A DNA stretch of 64,000 bases from Ecdyonurus torrentis (Eukaryota; Arthropoda; Insecta; Ephemeroptera; Heptageniidae). The stretch is taken from the NCBI GenBank assembly GCA_949318235.1, contig OX439136.1, forward strand, positions 28,389,067 through 28,453,066, given 5' to 3'. Positions 30,805-42,830 of the stretch are shown one piece after another; the first letter of the stretch is position 1, and every line of letters starts with the position of its first letter. The position numbers and the translations under genes are program-made. The notes beneath the pieces were generated by a model. That model was given only the letters and a program-made list of their open reading frames with translations, made no database searches and was not told the origin of the DNA.

Positions 30805-30935
30805 TGTAATTAATTATACAATCTTTCATGGGCTATACAGAAGAGAAGCTAATACCCCATGAGGTTACTGGAAAAGACTCTGAGAATCCATACACATTTT
30901 GTGTCCAGTCAACCTTGGTTGCAAATTGTTCTTAT
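30805..30935. repeat. Repeat T: unoccupied copy of the outer LTR element's target
   Basis: Contains GGGCTATACAGAAGAGAAGC and ACACATTTTGTGTCCAGTCA. Its reverse complement matches the two flanks of the LTR element (43160-43199 and 57715-57812) joined together, with AAAT present once. This is a paralogous empty site. Confidence 0.85.
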
Positions 30936-31275
30936 GTTATTTGTTATTATTTAGTTATGATTAAATTATATGTTACAAAATCAAAGCCAAGCATTAAAGT
31001 AAGCATTTCGTAGTAAATTTGAGCATTCCAAGTTATTGTTTTTATTTTAAAGTCCAGATTTCAAAAAAAAAAAAAAAAAAAAAAAGTTTATAATTCTGAT
31101 TGCCCATATAAAAAAATTATAAAAAATTGAATTTGTACTGGAATTTTGGGGTTCAAAAATCTTATCTTTCTCATGAATATTATGAAGAGGTGTTGAAAAT
31201 TTTTGTCAATGGGAGTTCAAAGGATAAATATTATTTACATTTAAATTATTGTACTACACATTTATGTATATTTAC

Positions 31276-31599
31276 AGCATGAAATCAGCTACTGCGAGAT
31301 TTGACTAAAAAGTTTTAAAGAAAGAAAAATGTGAAATTTTGCACAGTGGTACATTAGGATATGGTATCTTGAAAAATTGTCAAGAAATTGGGGGGTCACC
31401 ATGCTAGATTTTAAATTATGGTTTATTTTAAAGTTTTAGTCCCATAAGAGCCCATGTTAATTTCAATAATTATTTTCTCTCTTATCTGATGGTCATGAGT
31501 TCTGAAAATTATCATAGGTAGCTGTTACTGTTAACTTTTGAATGTCAAAAAATTCAAAGTTTTGATTTTGAGATACAAGCTTTCTAAATACATCCATTA
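31276..31599 (+). repeat. Dispersed repeat D, copy 2
   Basis: Same family as 8359-8693, with GGGGTCACCATGCTAGATTT and CCATAAGAGCCCATGTTAAT. No coding content. Confidence 0.8.
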
Positions 31600-32253
31600 A
31601 ACAATTCAAACAGCTTTTTTTTTTTTTTTTTTTTAGAAAAGTTTATTTGACTATTATTTTAATTATTTGGCAAAATTATATAACACTTGGAATTCTCTTT
31701 TTACTCAGAAAGTTTTTTTTTTTTTAATTTTTTTTTACCTCTAAAAAATCAGAGGTGAAAAAAACAGGTTGAAGAATAAAAAAAAAATTATAATGTAGCC
31801 AAAATGTCCCTTATTGCAAGTCTTTCTACAACTCTAGTTCATTGTTTGTCTTATAATTAGTTGATATATTGTCTATTTAGTTACTCCTTGCTTCAAACTT
31901 CAGTGGCTACATATTGTGTGTGTTGTATAGAATATGATAATAAAACAAATATCAAAAATATTTAGAAATTTGGGTTTTATTTATACACAAAAAAAAACTG
32001 TCATAAGTATTACATTCAATTTAAAGAAAAAAACCATCGCGGTTAGGATCAATGATAAAGAAAAGGATAGAAAAACCAGCAAGGGCCTTACCACAGTAGA
32101 AGTTCTATGGAGAGGTCGAGGTCTTGCATGGCACAGTATAATGTTATAAAAGTTTCTTTATAACTTGAGAGCTTTCGTCATATGATAATGACATTATCAA
32201 TCAAAAGAGAAAATTACTTGAGCACATCACTGAGCAGTGTCTTGTCTTGTACT

Positions 32254-33186
32254 GCCGTGTTATGCTCTTGCTGGTTTGGAGTTGGTGGAGAGGGTTGGGG
32301 GTGGAGTAGGGAATCAGGGAAGGAGTGTGAATGAGTGAGGGAAGGAGTGAGTGAGGGAAAAGGTGGGGAGGGGAGTGGGAATAGGGTATATTTTTGAAAT
32401 ATGTTAGCGAATATTAAGTCCAGGCAGCCCTTGGGCTTTTCTGGATCTTAATATATGTTGATATGCTAATTCATATTGTCGTAATGTCGCATAGTTGGCT
32501 GGGCCCGGAATAGTGAGAAGTATTGTTGATTTATAACATAATTGGAAATTTGATATGCCATGAGAGGCCGCATGTTCAGCCACAGGTTTTTCCATCTCAT
32601 TGTTTTTTACGGATTGTCTGTGGCCATTCATGCGGTCTCTCGCTTTTTGTGTGGTTAAGCCTATGTAAAATGCTTGACATTTTTCCTGTTGGCCTGTGGT
32701 GGGGTTGGTGGTATGTTGGGTACATTCAAGTTTGTAGATTACGTTTTCTGATGTGCAAGTATTGTGGCCGTGGATAGGGTATGTAAGGTTGGTGACGGGA
32801 CTTGTAAACGTTTTGCTGGGAATTTGAGTGATGCATGTATCGCATCTCCTTCCTCTGTTACTCTGTTTGCCGTTGTTTTGACAGGGGAAAGATCCACTAG
32901 GTAGGGGCTTAGGTTTTGGTGTGGGATCAGTATGGGATAAGATTGCTTTAATATTTGGTGGTTGACGGAATGCTATTGGTGGTATTTTTGGTAACAGTAG
33001 GTTTGTTTCGGTGGTGGCTAGAATGGGGTGTGCATATTGTAACATCTGTCTGATTTCTTTTTCTAATTTGGGGTGATACGTTGTGATGAAGGGTCGGATA
33101 GATAGATTGTCATTTGTTTTAGTTTGGTCACAAGGTGTTTTGTCGCCCAAACTAAATCTATTGGCAGCTTTTGCTATTTGTTTCTC
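32254..33186 (-). mobile_element. 5'-truncated Penelope-like retroelement
   Basis: The coding part retains only the end of the reverse transcriptase and the endonuclease. The 3' side (32254-32403, minus orientation) is a C-rich untranslated region with TCCCTCACTC-type repeats. Truncation at the 5' end is usual for target-primed insertion. No target duplication is visible because part of the host palindrome was lost. Confidence 0.75.
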
Positions 33187-33195
33187 CATTATCAT
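32404..33195 (-). pseudogene. Penelope-like element C-terminus: RT tail plus GIY-YIG endonuclease
   Basis: A 263-codon frame. Residues 35-90 have the RT-thumb pattern seen in Penelope elements (RPFITTYHP, then IPPIAFRQPPNIKAIL). A Cys-rich linker follows (C105, C118, C121, C147, C158). The GIY-YIG nuclease has VIYKLEC at about 152-158 and FYIGLTTQKARDRMNGHR at 176-193, with EHAASH at 207-212. The RT palm is missing, so it cannot copy itself. The first codons (MIM) come from the flanking palindromic element, not from the retroelement, so the apparent start is chimeric. Whether it is expressed is unknown. Confidence 0.8.
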
Positions 33196-33348
33196 ATGAC
33201 GAAAGCTCTCAGTTATAAAGAAGCTTTTATAACATTATACTGTGCCATGCAAGACCTCGACCTCTCCATAGAACTTCTACTGTGATAAGTATTACATTCA
33301 CAGATATATTAAAGAAAATAAAGTATCTTGGTTAGGTATGATAAATTT

Positions 33349-33660
33349 GCCATGCAATGCTGTGAGAAAGCATAGCCTGGTCTTAGCATAGTGAAGAGAT
33401 ATAGTCCATAGTTTGTCTTGCTAGCACACATATAAAAACATAGCCTGGTCTTACCATAGTGAAGAAATATAGTCCATAGTTTGTCTTGCTAGCACACATA
33501 TAAAAACATAGCCTGGTCTTACCATAGTGAAGAAATATAGTCCATAGTTTGTCTTGCTAGCACACATATAAAAACATAGCCTTGTGCTAGCAAGACAAAC
33601 TATGGACTATATCTCTTCACTATGATAAGACCAGTCTATGCTTTCTCTTAGCATTGCATG
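33349..33660. repeat. 68-bp tandem array with an inverted end
   Basis: A 68-bp unit starts at 33371, 33439 and 33507 (e.g. CATAGTGAAGAAATATAGTC), followed at about 33587 by an inverted copy. The outer ends CATGCAATGCTGTGAGAAAG and the complement show that this is a hairpin element with an expanded left arm. Confidence 0.88.
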
Positions 33661-34332
33661 CCAAATTCAACTATTAGATACAGTTTAGAATACAAATTAT
33701 TATTTTTTTATCTAAAATTACAATAAAAATAAAATACAAATTTTGATGATACATGAATGAAAGAATAAATGAAAATTTCAATTATTTATATACCAAGGTA
33801 AGTGTATAGACATGATATAAAATGTTACTCCATTATGTTATGTAATAATAACGTTATACAGTAATTTACATTATGTTATGTATATTTTCATTATTAACAT
33901 TATAAATATGCCATACTTGAACTGGAAGATTTCTATTAACGCCGAGAGCACAAGATAATTAACTTGAGTGTGTGTATGTACACTCATGGCATTATAAAAT
34001 ATCCCATACTTCTCTATTGCATGGCATAGAGCTTGCAATAATAGTCTCTATTAATAACTTTTTGTAACCAACAGCAAAACTTTTTAACTTTCAATTTCAC
34101 ATCCAATTTAAATTCCACATAAAATTTGAGGCACACTAAAAAAGCAACATATTTAAATATTGCTCTTTTGTTTGTCAGAAACTATACAGTACAAGAGTGT
34201 TGGTCCTAATTTTGTTTTCAAAGTCACACTACAGGTGATATTACGATGTAAATTTGACAATGATAAAAACCCTGGTGGGTGAAGTTGCTGCACAGAGCAG
34301 TGTTGTATTGACATGCAGTTTGTCGACGATGT

Positions 34333-37300
34333 TTAATAACGTTTTCTCTTGAGGATGTCGGGCCGCCAGTTGATGGGATGACTCTCTTCCGTCTGAAAGT
34401 CAAACAAATCAAATATTAGTTTTAGAGGACCAAAATGAAGTGTTGCAGTAGTTGTTAACAGATTTAGACATTGTTTTAGAGCACTTAGTAACCAGCTCAT
34501 AAACATAGGAAGAGAAAGGCCATAGTGAAGAGATATGACGCTTGCGATAAAGGCCCACAGACACCCTGGCTTTTTAGAATCTACTAGGCACAAAAACAAT
34601 TTCACAAGTTATTAAAATCTGATGCGACTATTCCTTCTAATTTAAATATTAAATTAAAGTTCGATCGTTGTTTGGTCTGACTTTTATACTTCGATTCATG
34701 TAAGTTTTTAGCTTTAATCAGCACTCAGCTACATTTTATGGTCAAAATGACAAGCAGGTATTGCCTTGTATAAGGTGGCAATAACTGTTAATGTAATTTT
34801 GGCCACCAAAAGTGAACAAATAGCGTGAGAGGGTTCTGAAGATACGTGAAGCGGAGTATGTAAGGGGGCGTGGCACACTTTGATTTAATTTTTTAATTCA
34901 AAGGAAGAGGCGCACTGACTCCATACAACATTTAAAATTATTTTCATAAATAGTACTAGTACTAAATAGTGGATTAAACACAATGTCAAGAAATTTAGTC
35001 TGTGGTTTAAATTTAAGAGCACTTAGTAATCAGTTGATAAACATAGGAAGAGAGTGAGGAGATATGACAGAAAGATTTGAGATTGTAGTTTGAACTCACG
35101 GCAGTGTCGTCCTCCTTGTAGATCTTTATGGTCTTGTCAGCATCAGTGGTGATGAGACGACTGCCTGACAGGTCGTAGGTCATCGAGTAAACACCAGCCT
35201 CAGAGTCCATGGAGCCTGGTTGTACTGGAGCCTGCAGGACAAACACAATTGTCAATTTAAAAGGGGGAGTGAGGGAGGCAATACACAGTTTTTTTTTTGT
35301 TGTTGTTTTTTTTAATACAGCATTTTGTACTTAAAAAATCAAACTTGGCTACTACGTATGATTAAATTGATACATAAGGATAGGATAAATTAGCAAGTAA
35401 AGAGAGTTCCATAGTGGGGGAAATCTTTCTAGCACACAGATTGAATAATAATAATTTTAAAAAATAGACAGCGTTTGGCATTAAACTTCAAGAGAAATGA
35501 AGTGTGTGTTTTGCCTTTGTCAGCAGGATTTCAGAATTTTGCCCACAGCCCCCCCCCCCCCCCCCCCCCCAAAAAAAGAAGTTTTTTTTAAGTGTAAAAA
35601 AAAAATGCACTTTCTGAAGAAAATATAAAGCTTAAAATATAATTTGAAACGTATTAACTTTTATCTTTTAACTGTTCATTAATTAGATTTTTTTTTTTTT
35701 TTTTTTTTATAAATTTACTGCTTTTTTTTTTTTTTTTTTGAGTGTTTCAAATGATGGTCCCAATATACAAAGTTCTTGTTTATTTTTATATTTTATACAA
35801 AATAATGAAAATATTTTTAACGCTTAAAAAAAGTGCTTTTACATGTCGAGGGCTACGCGGCAATTTGGAACTTGTGCAGCCTCCGCCCGCGCAAGAATGA
35901 AACATATGGATTCTCCGCGCACCTACTTTTTGGCACATATGCAGCCTCCGCGGCCGCTAATATTGAAACATGTGTAATCTCCGCAGACGCTGCGAATGAA
36001 ACATATGTACATTCCGCGCGTACGAAAAGTGACACAACTGAATAATTTGCAGAGTTTTATGATTACAAATTTTAAGCACAAGTTTTTTAATTTCTCTGAT
36101 GCAAAACTTAACGCTTTAATGATTAAATGATGTAAATAAAATTTAAATAAGATATAATAGATAATTTTACAATAAAAATATATTATGTACCATTACTTTT
36201 TTTTAAATTAATATGCTAATAATGTTTTTAAAACAAAGTTTTTATTTATTTTAAATGGAAAATACTTTTCAAAGCTCTGATTTTTGTTTATAATAGAATT
36301 TTCTTGTGATTCATTTTATGAATTTTTAAGCTACCCTACCTCAAGTCAACTTATGAATGATCAGCTAGAGTATTTTCTTATCATACATACACTTCAAAGG
36401 TCAAAATTGTAAGCATCCTGTCTAGTTGACTATTGCCGGTAAATGTTTCAGTTTTCATTCTGCTTTGTGGAGAGCGTAGTTGTATTTTTAGTTATTCCGT
36501 ATAAATTAAATTTTATGATTGATTTTTTTCAAAAAATTAAATTATTTAATTTAAATTATAATAATTGCAGTGAATAAAAAAAAAAGCAGAGCATTTGTGA
36601 AGTGTGTAATTTTATTGTAGTGTTGGTTTGTTGATAAGATTATTTTTTATTAAAAAAATTAAAGAAGAGTCTTAAAATTTTAAGGTAGGTTTCTTTATGT
36701 GTTATTTTAGGTGATAATTTAAATTCTTTAAGTTTTTAGTAGAGAAGGTGTTATAATATTTTGATGAGGAAAACATTTCAAATTTTACTGTTAAAAGTAT
36801 GATTTTATTTCTTTTGAACATATGCATTTACTTTTCATTAATTGTTTTTTATTTTTTTTTATTTATTTATTTATTCATTGATTCATTTACCTATTTATAA
36901 ATAAATTTATTTATCTATTGCTTCATTTATTGATATGATCATTTATTTATTAATTATCTGTCTATTTATAATTTAATTTTTAATTAGCTTTTTTTTATTA
37001 TTATTAACCTATTAATTTTTTTTAAATACAATTTAAAATTTGTTATCCGATGATATTATATCATCCTCCATGTAAATTTTATCTGTAAATGCAATTCATA
37101 TCGGTAGGTATAGCTTTCTTCAGATGTGCCAAAATATCATTCTTCAGATGTGTCACTTTTCGTACGCGCGGAATGTACATATGTTTCATTCGTAGCGTCC
37201 GCGGAGATTACACATGTTTCAATATTAGCGGCCGCGGAGGCTGCATATGTGCCAAAAAGTAGGTGCGCGGAGAATCCATATGTTTCAATCTTGCGCGCGC

Positions 37301-40300
37301 GGAGGCTGCACAAGTTCCGAATTGCCGCGTAGCCCTCGATGTGTTAAAAAAAAAAACGGCGTTAAAAAAAAAAATTTAAACCCTGATATACACGTGCGAT
37401 AACAATATAAGAAATAACAACACCAGCTCTCCAATAAGACCACTAAACATTGCTAACTCTGGAAGCCTACCTGAAGTCTCTGGAAGTTATATCCAGTACG
37501 CCAGTCCCACAAGTGCAGACTGCCGTTATTTCCACCACTGACGAGGACGCCGTCACTGTTGACCGCCAGGCACTCAATGATGGCGCTGTGACCTCCCAGG
37601 TTTTGAATGAACTTTCCCTCGGGACATTTCCACTGCTTGATGTTGTCAGGACTGGCAGAGGCAAACATGTACCTGTCAAATATCAGCAGAAACATGATGT
37701 GAGTCTACGTGACTGTTTTATCATCTAAAAATACCCTGTAAACAAACTATTTGAATGGGGGAAAAACATCGCGGTTAGGATCAAGCTTAAAGAAAAGGAT
37801 AAAATTAAGAATAAGGGCCGTACCACAGTAGAAGTTGTATGGAGAGGTCGAGCTCTCACTTGGCACACACTTTAAATTCAAAATTCAAAATATTTTTATT
37901 CATTTCTTTCATCCTACAATCAAAATACACAAAAGTGTATCCGCTTAGGTTATTGTACAAGTTTAAATTATAAAAATGTTCCTAACTGCGAGCTTTTGTC
38001 ATATATTAATGACATTATCAATCAAAGAAGAGATTTACTTGAGCACATCACAGTACAGTACAAGACTACACACTGCTCAGTGATGTGCTCAAGTAAATCT
38101 CTACTTTGATTGATAATGTCATTACAATGACGACACTTATATAAACATTATAACTAAACTGTGTGCCACGTGACACCTCCACCTCTCCATACAACTTTTA
38201 CTGTGCAGGTACGTAAGCAAGTAAGGCCAGCGCTGCTATTTCTTTACTTTTCTTTAAGCTTGATCCAGTTTATGAGATTACAAACAACAACTATTTCCTT
38301 TCCTGTGATTTATACTGAGACATTGCAAGCCACTACATATACTCACAAGTTTGGATGTAAGGTGAGAGCTCGTACACTCTTCTTATGGTTGGTAAGTGTG
38401 CAGCGAGATTTTCCTGCGGCCAAATCCCACAGCCTGATTGTGCAATCATGGCTGCCTGTGATCACCTGCAACATTTCAATGGTTGTATTCAGATGGCTTG
38501 TTTCTCAAAATCTAAAAATTGAACTTGCAAACTTCACGATGTCATTTGAAAATAGTAACCTATTATAAAATTTTCAGAAACCCATGACCATCAGATAAGA
38601 GAAAAAATAATTATTGAAATTAACATGGGCTCTTATGAGACTAAAACTTCAAAATTTAAAATCTAGCATGGTGACCCCCAATGTTTTTACATTTTTAAAG
38701 ATGCCTTATCCCAATGTATCACTGTGCAAAATTTCACATTTTTCTTTCTTTACAATTTTTTAGTCAACTCTCGCAGTAGCTGATTCCACGTGTTATGGCA
38801 CATCTCCACGCACATACATACCTGAGGTTCTACTGCTTGACATAAGACACTGGCCACTGTGTTAGTATGTCCAGTGAGTGTGTGCACATTGGCCTTGGTC
38901 CTCATGTCCCAGACTCTGGCAGTTGCGTCACGTCCAGCTGTGATGAGAACATCTATGGTTGGATGTAGAGCAAGGCAGTAGACTGCAGAGAGATGTCCAT
39001 GGTAGTGCCTGATAACCTGGTAACATGTATAACACAGTTATATTACAATTATACACATATATCGGTGCTTACCCGTCGAAGTGATCATTCTACACTTTAC
39101 AAATTCCAAGTTCCCCTATCTAGTTCTCATGTTAAAACGCGTAGAAGCGCCAAACGCAGATCGTTCATTTTGAGTAACATTTGTAAAAAGTAGTGTGCTC
39201 ACTTTGACGAGTAAACATTGATATACAATTATACAAAATTAGAGCATTTCACTGAACCCTTGTTCTCTTGTGAAGTCAGTTTTGTGGTAGCTTGACGTAC
39301 TCACCTTGTTATACTCGAGGTCCCAACACTTGACTTGTCTGTCTTCTCCACAGCTGAACAGATAAGGATGTCTTGGACTGACAGCAAGACCTCGCACTGT
39401 GGAGATGTGACCTGTCAGCGACACCTTCAGTGTACCTGACGCCAGGTCCCAAACCTGAAACATACACCACATCTCACAGTGTTGTTCACACTGACGCCTC
39501 TATCCTCTACAGTCCCAGTATACTATACAGTAACATTAAATAAATCAATAACAAATAGACAAACATTCAAAACAAAAATGAAAAAAATTGAGATAAAAAT
39601 ACAAAAATTGGACCAGTAAACGCCCCTGAATTTACGTGATTTTGAAAGCTATTTTAAGCATTCCAGAGTGGGTAGGGGCCCACCAAAGTAATGCCGTGTT
39701 CACATTGAGCTTTTTCTAATTGGAATTGTTAAGTGAGCTCCATAAGAATGCATGTTATTTTGATCCAATAATTACAAATCCAATTACAAAAAGCTTATTG
39801 TAAACAAGGCATTAGAAAACCTTTTTGACAAAAGAGACAGATTTGTGTCATTCTTTAATTTTAAAATTTTAAAGTAATTCAATTAAAGTTACAGATAATT
39901 GTACCATGTAATATAATTTTCTATAAAACAAGTTTTACTTGTTAAACCATTTTCTTTCCTCACATTTGCATGTATACATTAAATTACAGTTGAGTAATTA
40001 TGAAAGCCATGTCAAGTATTATAATTATTTAACAAACCTTAATAACTCTGTCAGCTGATCCAGTAACAAACCATTCGTTGCCTGGTTCAACAGCAACACA
40101 ACGAACCCAGCCAAGATGTCCCGAGATAACTCTGCATAACTTCCAAGGCGCGTGCCACTTTGGTTTGGGCATAGTGTTAGGTTTACGAGGAATCAAAGTC
40201 TGAGTGGTGCTCTGACTGCTGCTGCTTGGTATCGTAGCTACCAACGCCATGCTGCAACATCACAAACATCTTACTTTATTGAAGATTAAATTACGTTCCA

Positions 40301-41651
40301 TGACTTTTACAGTGTAGAGCATATCACATTATAAGCATACATTTTGCTCTGGCCAAGGGAGTACTTGCATTTTGGATACTTTAGATGCTGCAAACCTGCC
40401 TGTGTGGTATAGTGGTTAGCGTGCTTGTTTGGCACGCTGGAGGTTTACCAAGGATACCAAGCCAGTTTGGCCTTGAAAGGCCAGCTTGTTAGAGCGGTGA
40501 AGTTTCAGTGTGTTTCAATGTGCACGTTGTCGCTGCAATACGTAGGTTGGCCAGGCAGTTTGACCACCGCTCGTCCATAGTGGCAAGTGCTGTCGTCGTA
40601 AGATTTGGTGGTCCGAGCTGCACAGGTCTGGTATTAGGAGCTCAGAGGAGTGTGGTGTTAAAGGGTAGAGCCTGTGGTCTGGTAAGCCACAGATCATTGT
40701 AAGCCCTCGTACTAGAAAGGATTTGTCCTGACTTACCCCAAAAGGGATTATGGTGTCATGATACGTATGTGCGTAAGTATGTAGATGCTGCACGTGCATC
40801 CACCATAAGCCTGACATGTAAAACCAAAGGCAAGTACGCCCTTTTGTTGTACTGGACTAAAATGCAAGTGCACCTTTTGTAAGACAATCTTAAACTGCAT
40901 GTTCATATGCCCTTTGGGCACAGCACAGCCAGAGCGATACACAATAATAACAACATAATAATATAATAAAACATAATTATTGTTTAAAATGGGACAAATT
41001 ATTTTGCTGCGAATACAACAAATACACATAAGAATATGATGAATGCACTTTTATTAGTTGATTTAATGATGTACATACCTGTTTCCTTGTTGCATTGGTG
41101 TTGAGCTCATACTTTCACTGACTACATCCATTCTCTCAGTCCCAGGAACAGCATCGGCAGCTTGTTCTGAGTTTTCTAAACTTTCTTGTGGAGTTGGAAC
41201 TCCTAAAGATTTATTTTTCTTTACTATTTCCATGATAGTACCATACTGATCTCTAGATTTAATTAGTTTCTTTATCCTTTCTCTGTAAAAAGTTAACAAA
41301 TTAAGCTTTTGATATACATAATAATATACAAAATTATAAGGGATAAATATAGAGCAATGTGTACTTACGCTTCCGTATCCTTTGTTGGCAGAACATTATG
41401 TTCTGAGAGAAATAAATCATGACATCGCTTTAAAGATCGAAACACTAATGTGTGCACTGAATGTTTTTGTACCTCCTGAAATAAAAATAAATTGTAAATT
41501 AGCTAAGAAAACGTAAATTATGAAAATAACAACAGTATACCGGTATGTATGCAACTCAAACATTCAAATCATATTATTAAACATTTTAATTTCACTAAAT
41601 TTAATATTTCATACATTATTTATTACTTTTATCAATACATACCTCAGTCAT
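34333..41651 (-). CDS. PLRG1: Pleiotropic regulator 1, spliceosomal WD40 protein (complete, 10 exons)
   Basis: Exons on minus: 41643-41651 (9 nt, MTE), 41369-41475, 41079-41282, 40038-40251, 39305-39454, 38822-39016, 38347-38465, 37471-37672, 35100-35231, 34333-34392 (stop 34333-34335). Phases agree throughout: 1392 nt, 463 residues. The N-terminus ([17 protein letters not shown]) is the conserved start of the PLRG1/Prp46/PRL1 family. The C-terminal half is a WD40 propeller; repeats end in WD-type pairs such as VWDLASG, CWDLEYN, VWDMRT, LWDLAAG and LWDWRTG. The protein ends in a basic tail, KRKRY. Known role: subunit of the Prp19/CDC5L complex needed for pre-mRNA splicing, nuclear. Introns hold a SINE-like unit, a palindromic element, repeat D and a 1.5-kb TIR element. 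The first coding exon is so short that automated annotation may miss it. Confidence 0.96.
34553..34990. repeat. Dispersed repeat E, uninterrupted copy
   Basis: Lies in the last PLRG1 intron. Matches 9140-9890 but lacks the 190-bp retroposon found there, so it shows the pre-insertion state. Confidence 0.75.
35541..35742. repeat. C, A and T homopolymer runs
   Basis: C run at about 35549-35570, followed by A and T runs to 35740. Intron 8 of PLRG1; nothing else seen. Confidence 0.85.
35840..37345. mobile_element. 1.5-kb non-autonomous TIR element with 33-bp iterons
   Basis: The ends (about 35843-36045 and 37140-37345) are 200-bp GC-rich inverted repeats. Both begin or end at a TCGAGGGCTACGCGGCAATT-type sequence. 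Within the left TIR a GAAACATATG-like motif followed by CTCCGCG-like sequence recurs at 35868, 35899, 35932, 35965, 35998 and 36031, i.e. about every 33 bp. The 1.1-kb core is AT-rich with no transposase. Short open frames in the TIRs mirror each other and are not genes. It sits in PLRG1 intron 8. Confidence 0.85.
37769..38266. mobile_element. Palindromic element family copy in PLRG1 intron 7
   Basis: Ends CATCGCGGTTAGGATCAAGC and GCTTGATCC. Its left arm is interrupted at 37873-37972 by a retroposon tail (reverse orientation, with AATATTTTTATTCATTTC and TTTCATCCTACAATC), which matches the end of a unit at 10745-10905. Confidence 0.85.
38500..38798 (-). repeat. Dispersed repeat D, copy 3 (reverse)
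   Basis: Reverse complement of the family at 8359-8693 and 31276-31599, in PLRG1 intron 6 close to exon 6. No coding content. Confidence 0.8.
39690..39825. repeat. Small dispersed hairpin repeat, copy 2
   Basis: Matches 23455-23580 (GTTCACATTGAGC, TTGTTAAGTGAGCTCCATAA). PLRG1 intron 4. Confidence 0.7.
40395..40800 (+). mobile_element. tRNA-derived SINE-like element
   Basis: The head contains TGGTATAGTGGTTAGCGTG, a good polymerase III box A, followed about 40 nt on by a degenerate box B (GGTTTACC). The body ends in GGTGTCATGATACGTATGTG; a related 3' word (GCGTCATGATATGTATGTAG) occurs at 10972-10993. It lies in PLRG1 intron 3. The acceptor-stem pairing of a working tRNA is not apparent. Confidence 0.65.
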
Positions 41652-42830
41652 CTTTTATATTTCCAGATTTACTGCCTAAAATAACACAATAAATACAATA
41701 TTTTGCCGACAAACACGCTTTCTGTTTACGTTTTACAAGCGTTTTCTAAAATATAGTAAGCTTATTGCGAGAGTACTCTCATATCCTTTCATGAAAAACA
41801 TTTAAGCTTCTCTCTGATTCGTTTAAATTATCACGTGGTACATATAAACCAATTAAAATGTTTATTTTTGTTTGACTCTTATTTTCATTGGAACTACTTT
41901 TAAGCGGGAATTTAACATTAAATTTCAAACAACCGTTTCACGAGTTCATTTAAATTAAGTCGCGTAACTTTTTTATAATAACAAAATAAAAATAAAAGAT
42001 TTAGAGCACTTGAAGTGATAAACGTGTTAAATAGTAGATCTTTATTCCATCTAAAATCATACATGAAGTCAGAGTGCAAGTGCAAGCTACAGTATATAAA
42101 GTATATTTATTATAACTAAATGCGCCTTATAATTAATTGATATGCAACCATTTTATGAGAAAGGATCGAAGGTTTGCCTACTTTTCAGGGGCTTAAAGAA
42201 AAATTTCAATGGTCTGCTTATGTGCATGTGTATATAGGCGGTATATGCCTATACATCCTATATATACCCTATATATCCCTATATAGACGCTTTTTCAGGA
42301 TTTTTCACGCAATTTCTAATAATAATTAATATAATAGTAACATCAGATCAGGGAAGGAAAAATCTTCGTAACACAGAGACCATATAAAATAATAATTATA
42401 CATTAATTTTTGAAAATCGCGAAATGATGTCACAGGCTGCAACTTATACATGTAGGTATAGGAAAAAGTTACAGCCTGTGACGTCATTTCGCGACTTTCA
42501 AAACTTAATTAAAAATACTTAATTAACTCAAAAAATACAAATTCAAATATGTATCAATTCAGGAGATGCCCTCTTTAAGAATATACAATAAAATAACCTC
42601 TATTTTAAAAAAAAAAAAATCTCTCTCATTGTTATGACGTGGCCCGAAGCCTGTGAGAAATTGTATGCCGCCCTATATAGCCAAAATGCCACCCACGCCG
42701 CCTAAATATGATAAAAGTTATGCCAGCACGTCTTACAATTGTCTAATACAAGTTGCATAAGGAACTTTTTTTTCCGGCTAAAAGTAAGTAAGTATAAATA
42801 AATAGATAAATAAATATTATCCGAGGCCAT
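41652..42830. other. PLRG1 upstream region
   Basis: Probably holds the PLRG1 promoter, but no TATA-like box is evident at a convincing distance. A hairpin with arms AAATGATGTCACAGGCTG-like / CAGCCTGTGACGTCATTT lies at 42421-42500, and the segment after it (to about 42580) recurs at 63500-63660. Otherwise AT-rich and featureless. Confidence 0.55.

Larger units (their letters stand above)
32030..33293. mobile_element. Palindromic element copy interrupted by a Penelope-like fragment
   Basis: The left arm (32030-32253) matches the intact copy at 30352 and includes the CCATCGCGGTTAGGATCAAT end. The right arm (33187-33293) is shortened: compared with the intact copy, the loop and about 60 bp of the right arm are missing. 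The 933 bp between them is unrelated and carries a Penelope-type coding region. Confidence 0.85.
29570..34332. other. Intergenic region between convergent FAF2 and PLRG1
   Basis: No host gene recognised. It holds repeat 30130-30295, the palindromic elements 30352-30796 and 32030-33293 (with a Penelope-like fragment), repeat T (30805-30935), repeat D (31276-31599), and a tandem/inverted array (33349-33660). 33660-34330 is AT-rich without recognisable features. Confidence 0.7.

Noticed and set aside
33371..33580. CRISPR-like array
   Set aside because: The 68-bp units are contiguous direct repeats without unique spacers, inside a eukaryotic hairpin element.
35833..37332. Two 68-70-codon frames with mirrored protein sequences
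   Set aside because: They lie in the two inverted arms of the same TIR element; the similarity is due to the inverted repeat, not paired genes.
40405..40475. tRNA gene
   Set aside because: Only the box A region is good; box B is degenerate and no cloverleaf with a paired acceptor stem is apparent. Treated as a SINE head.
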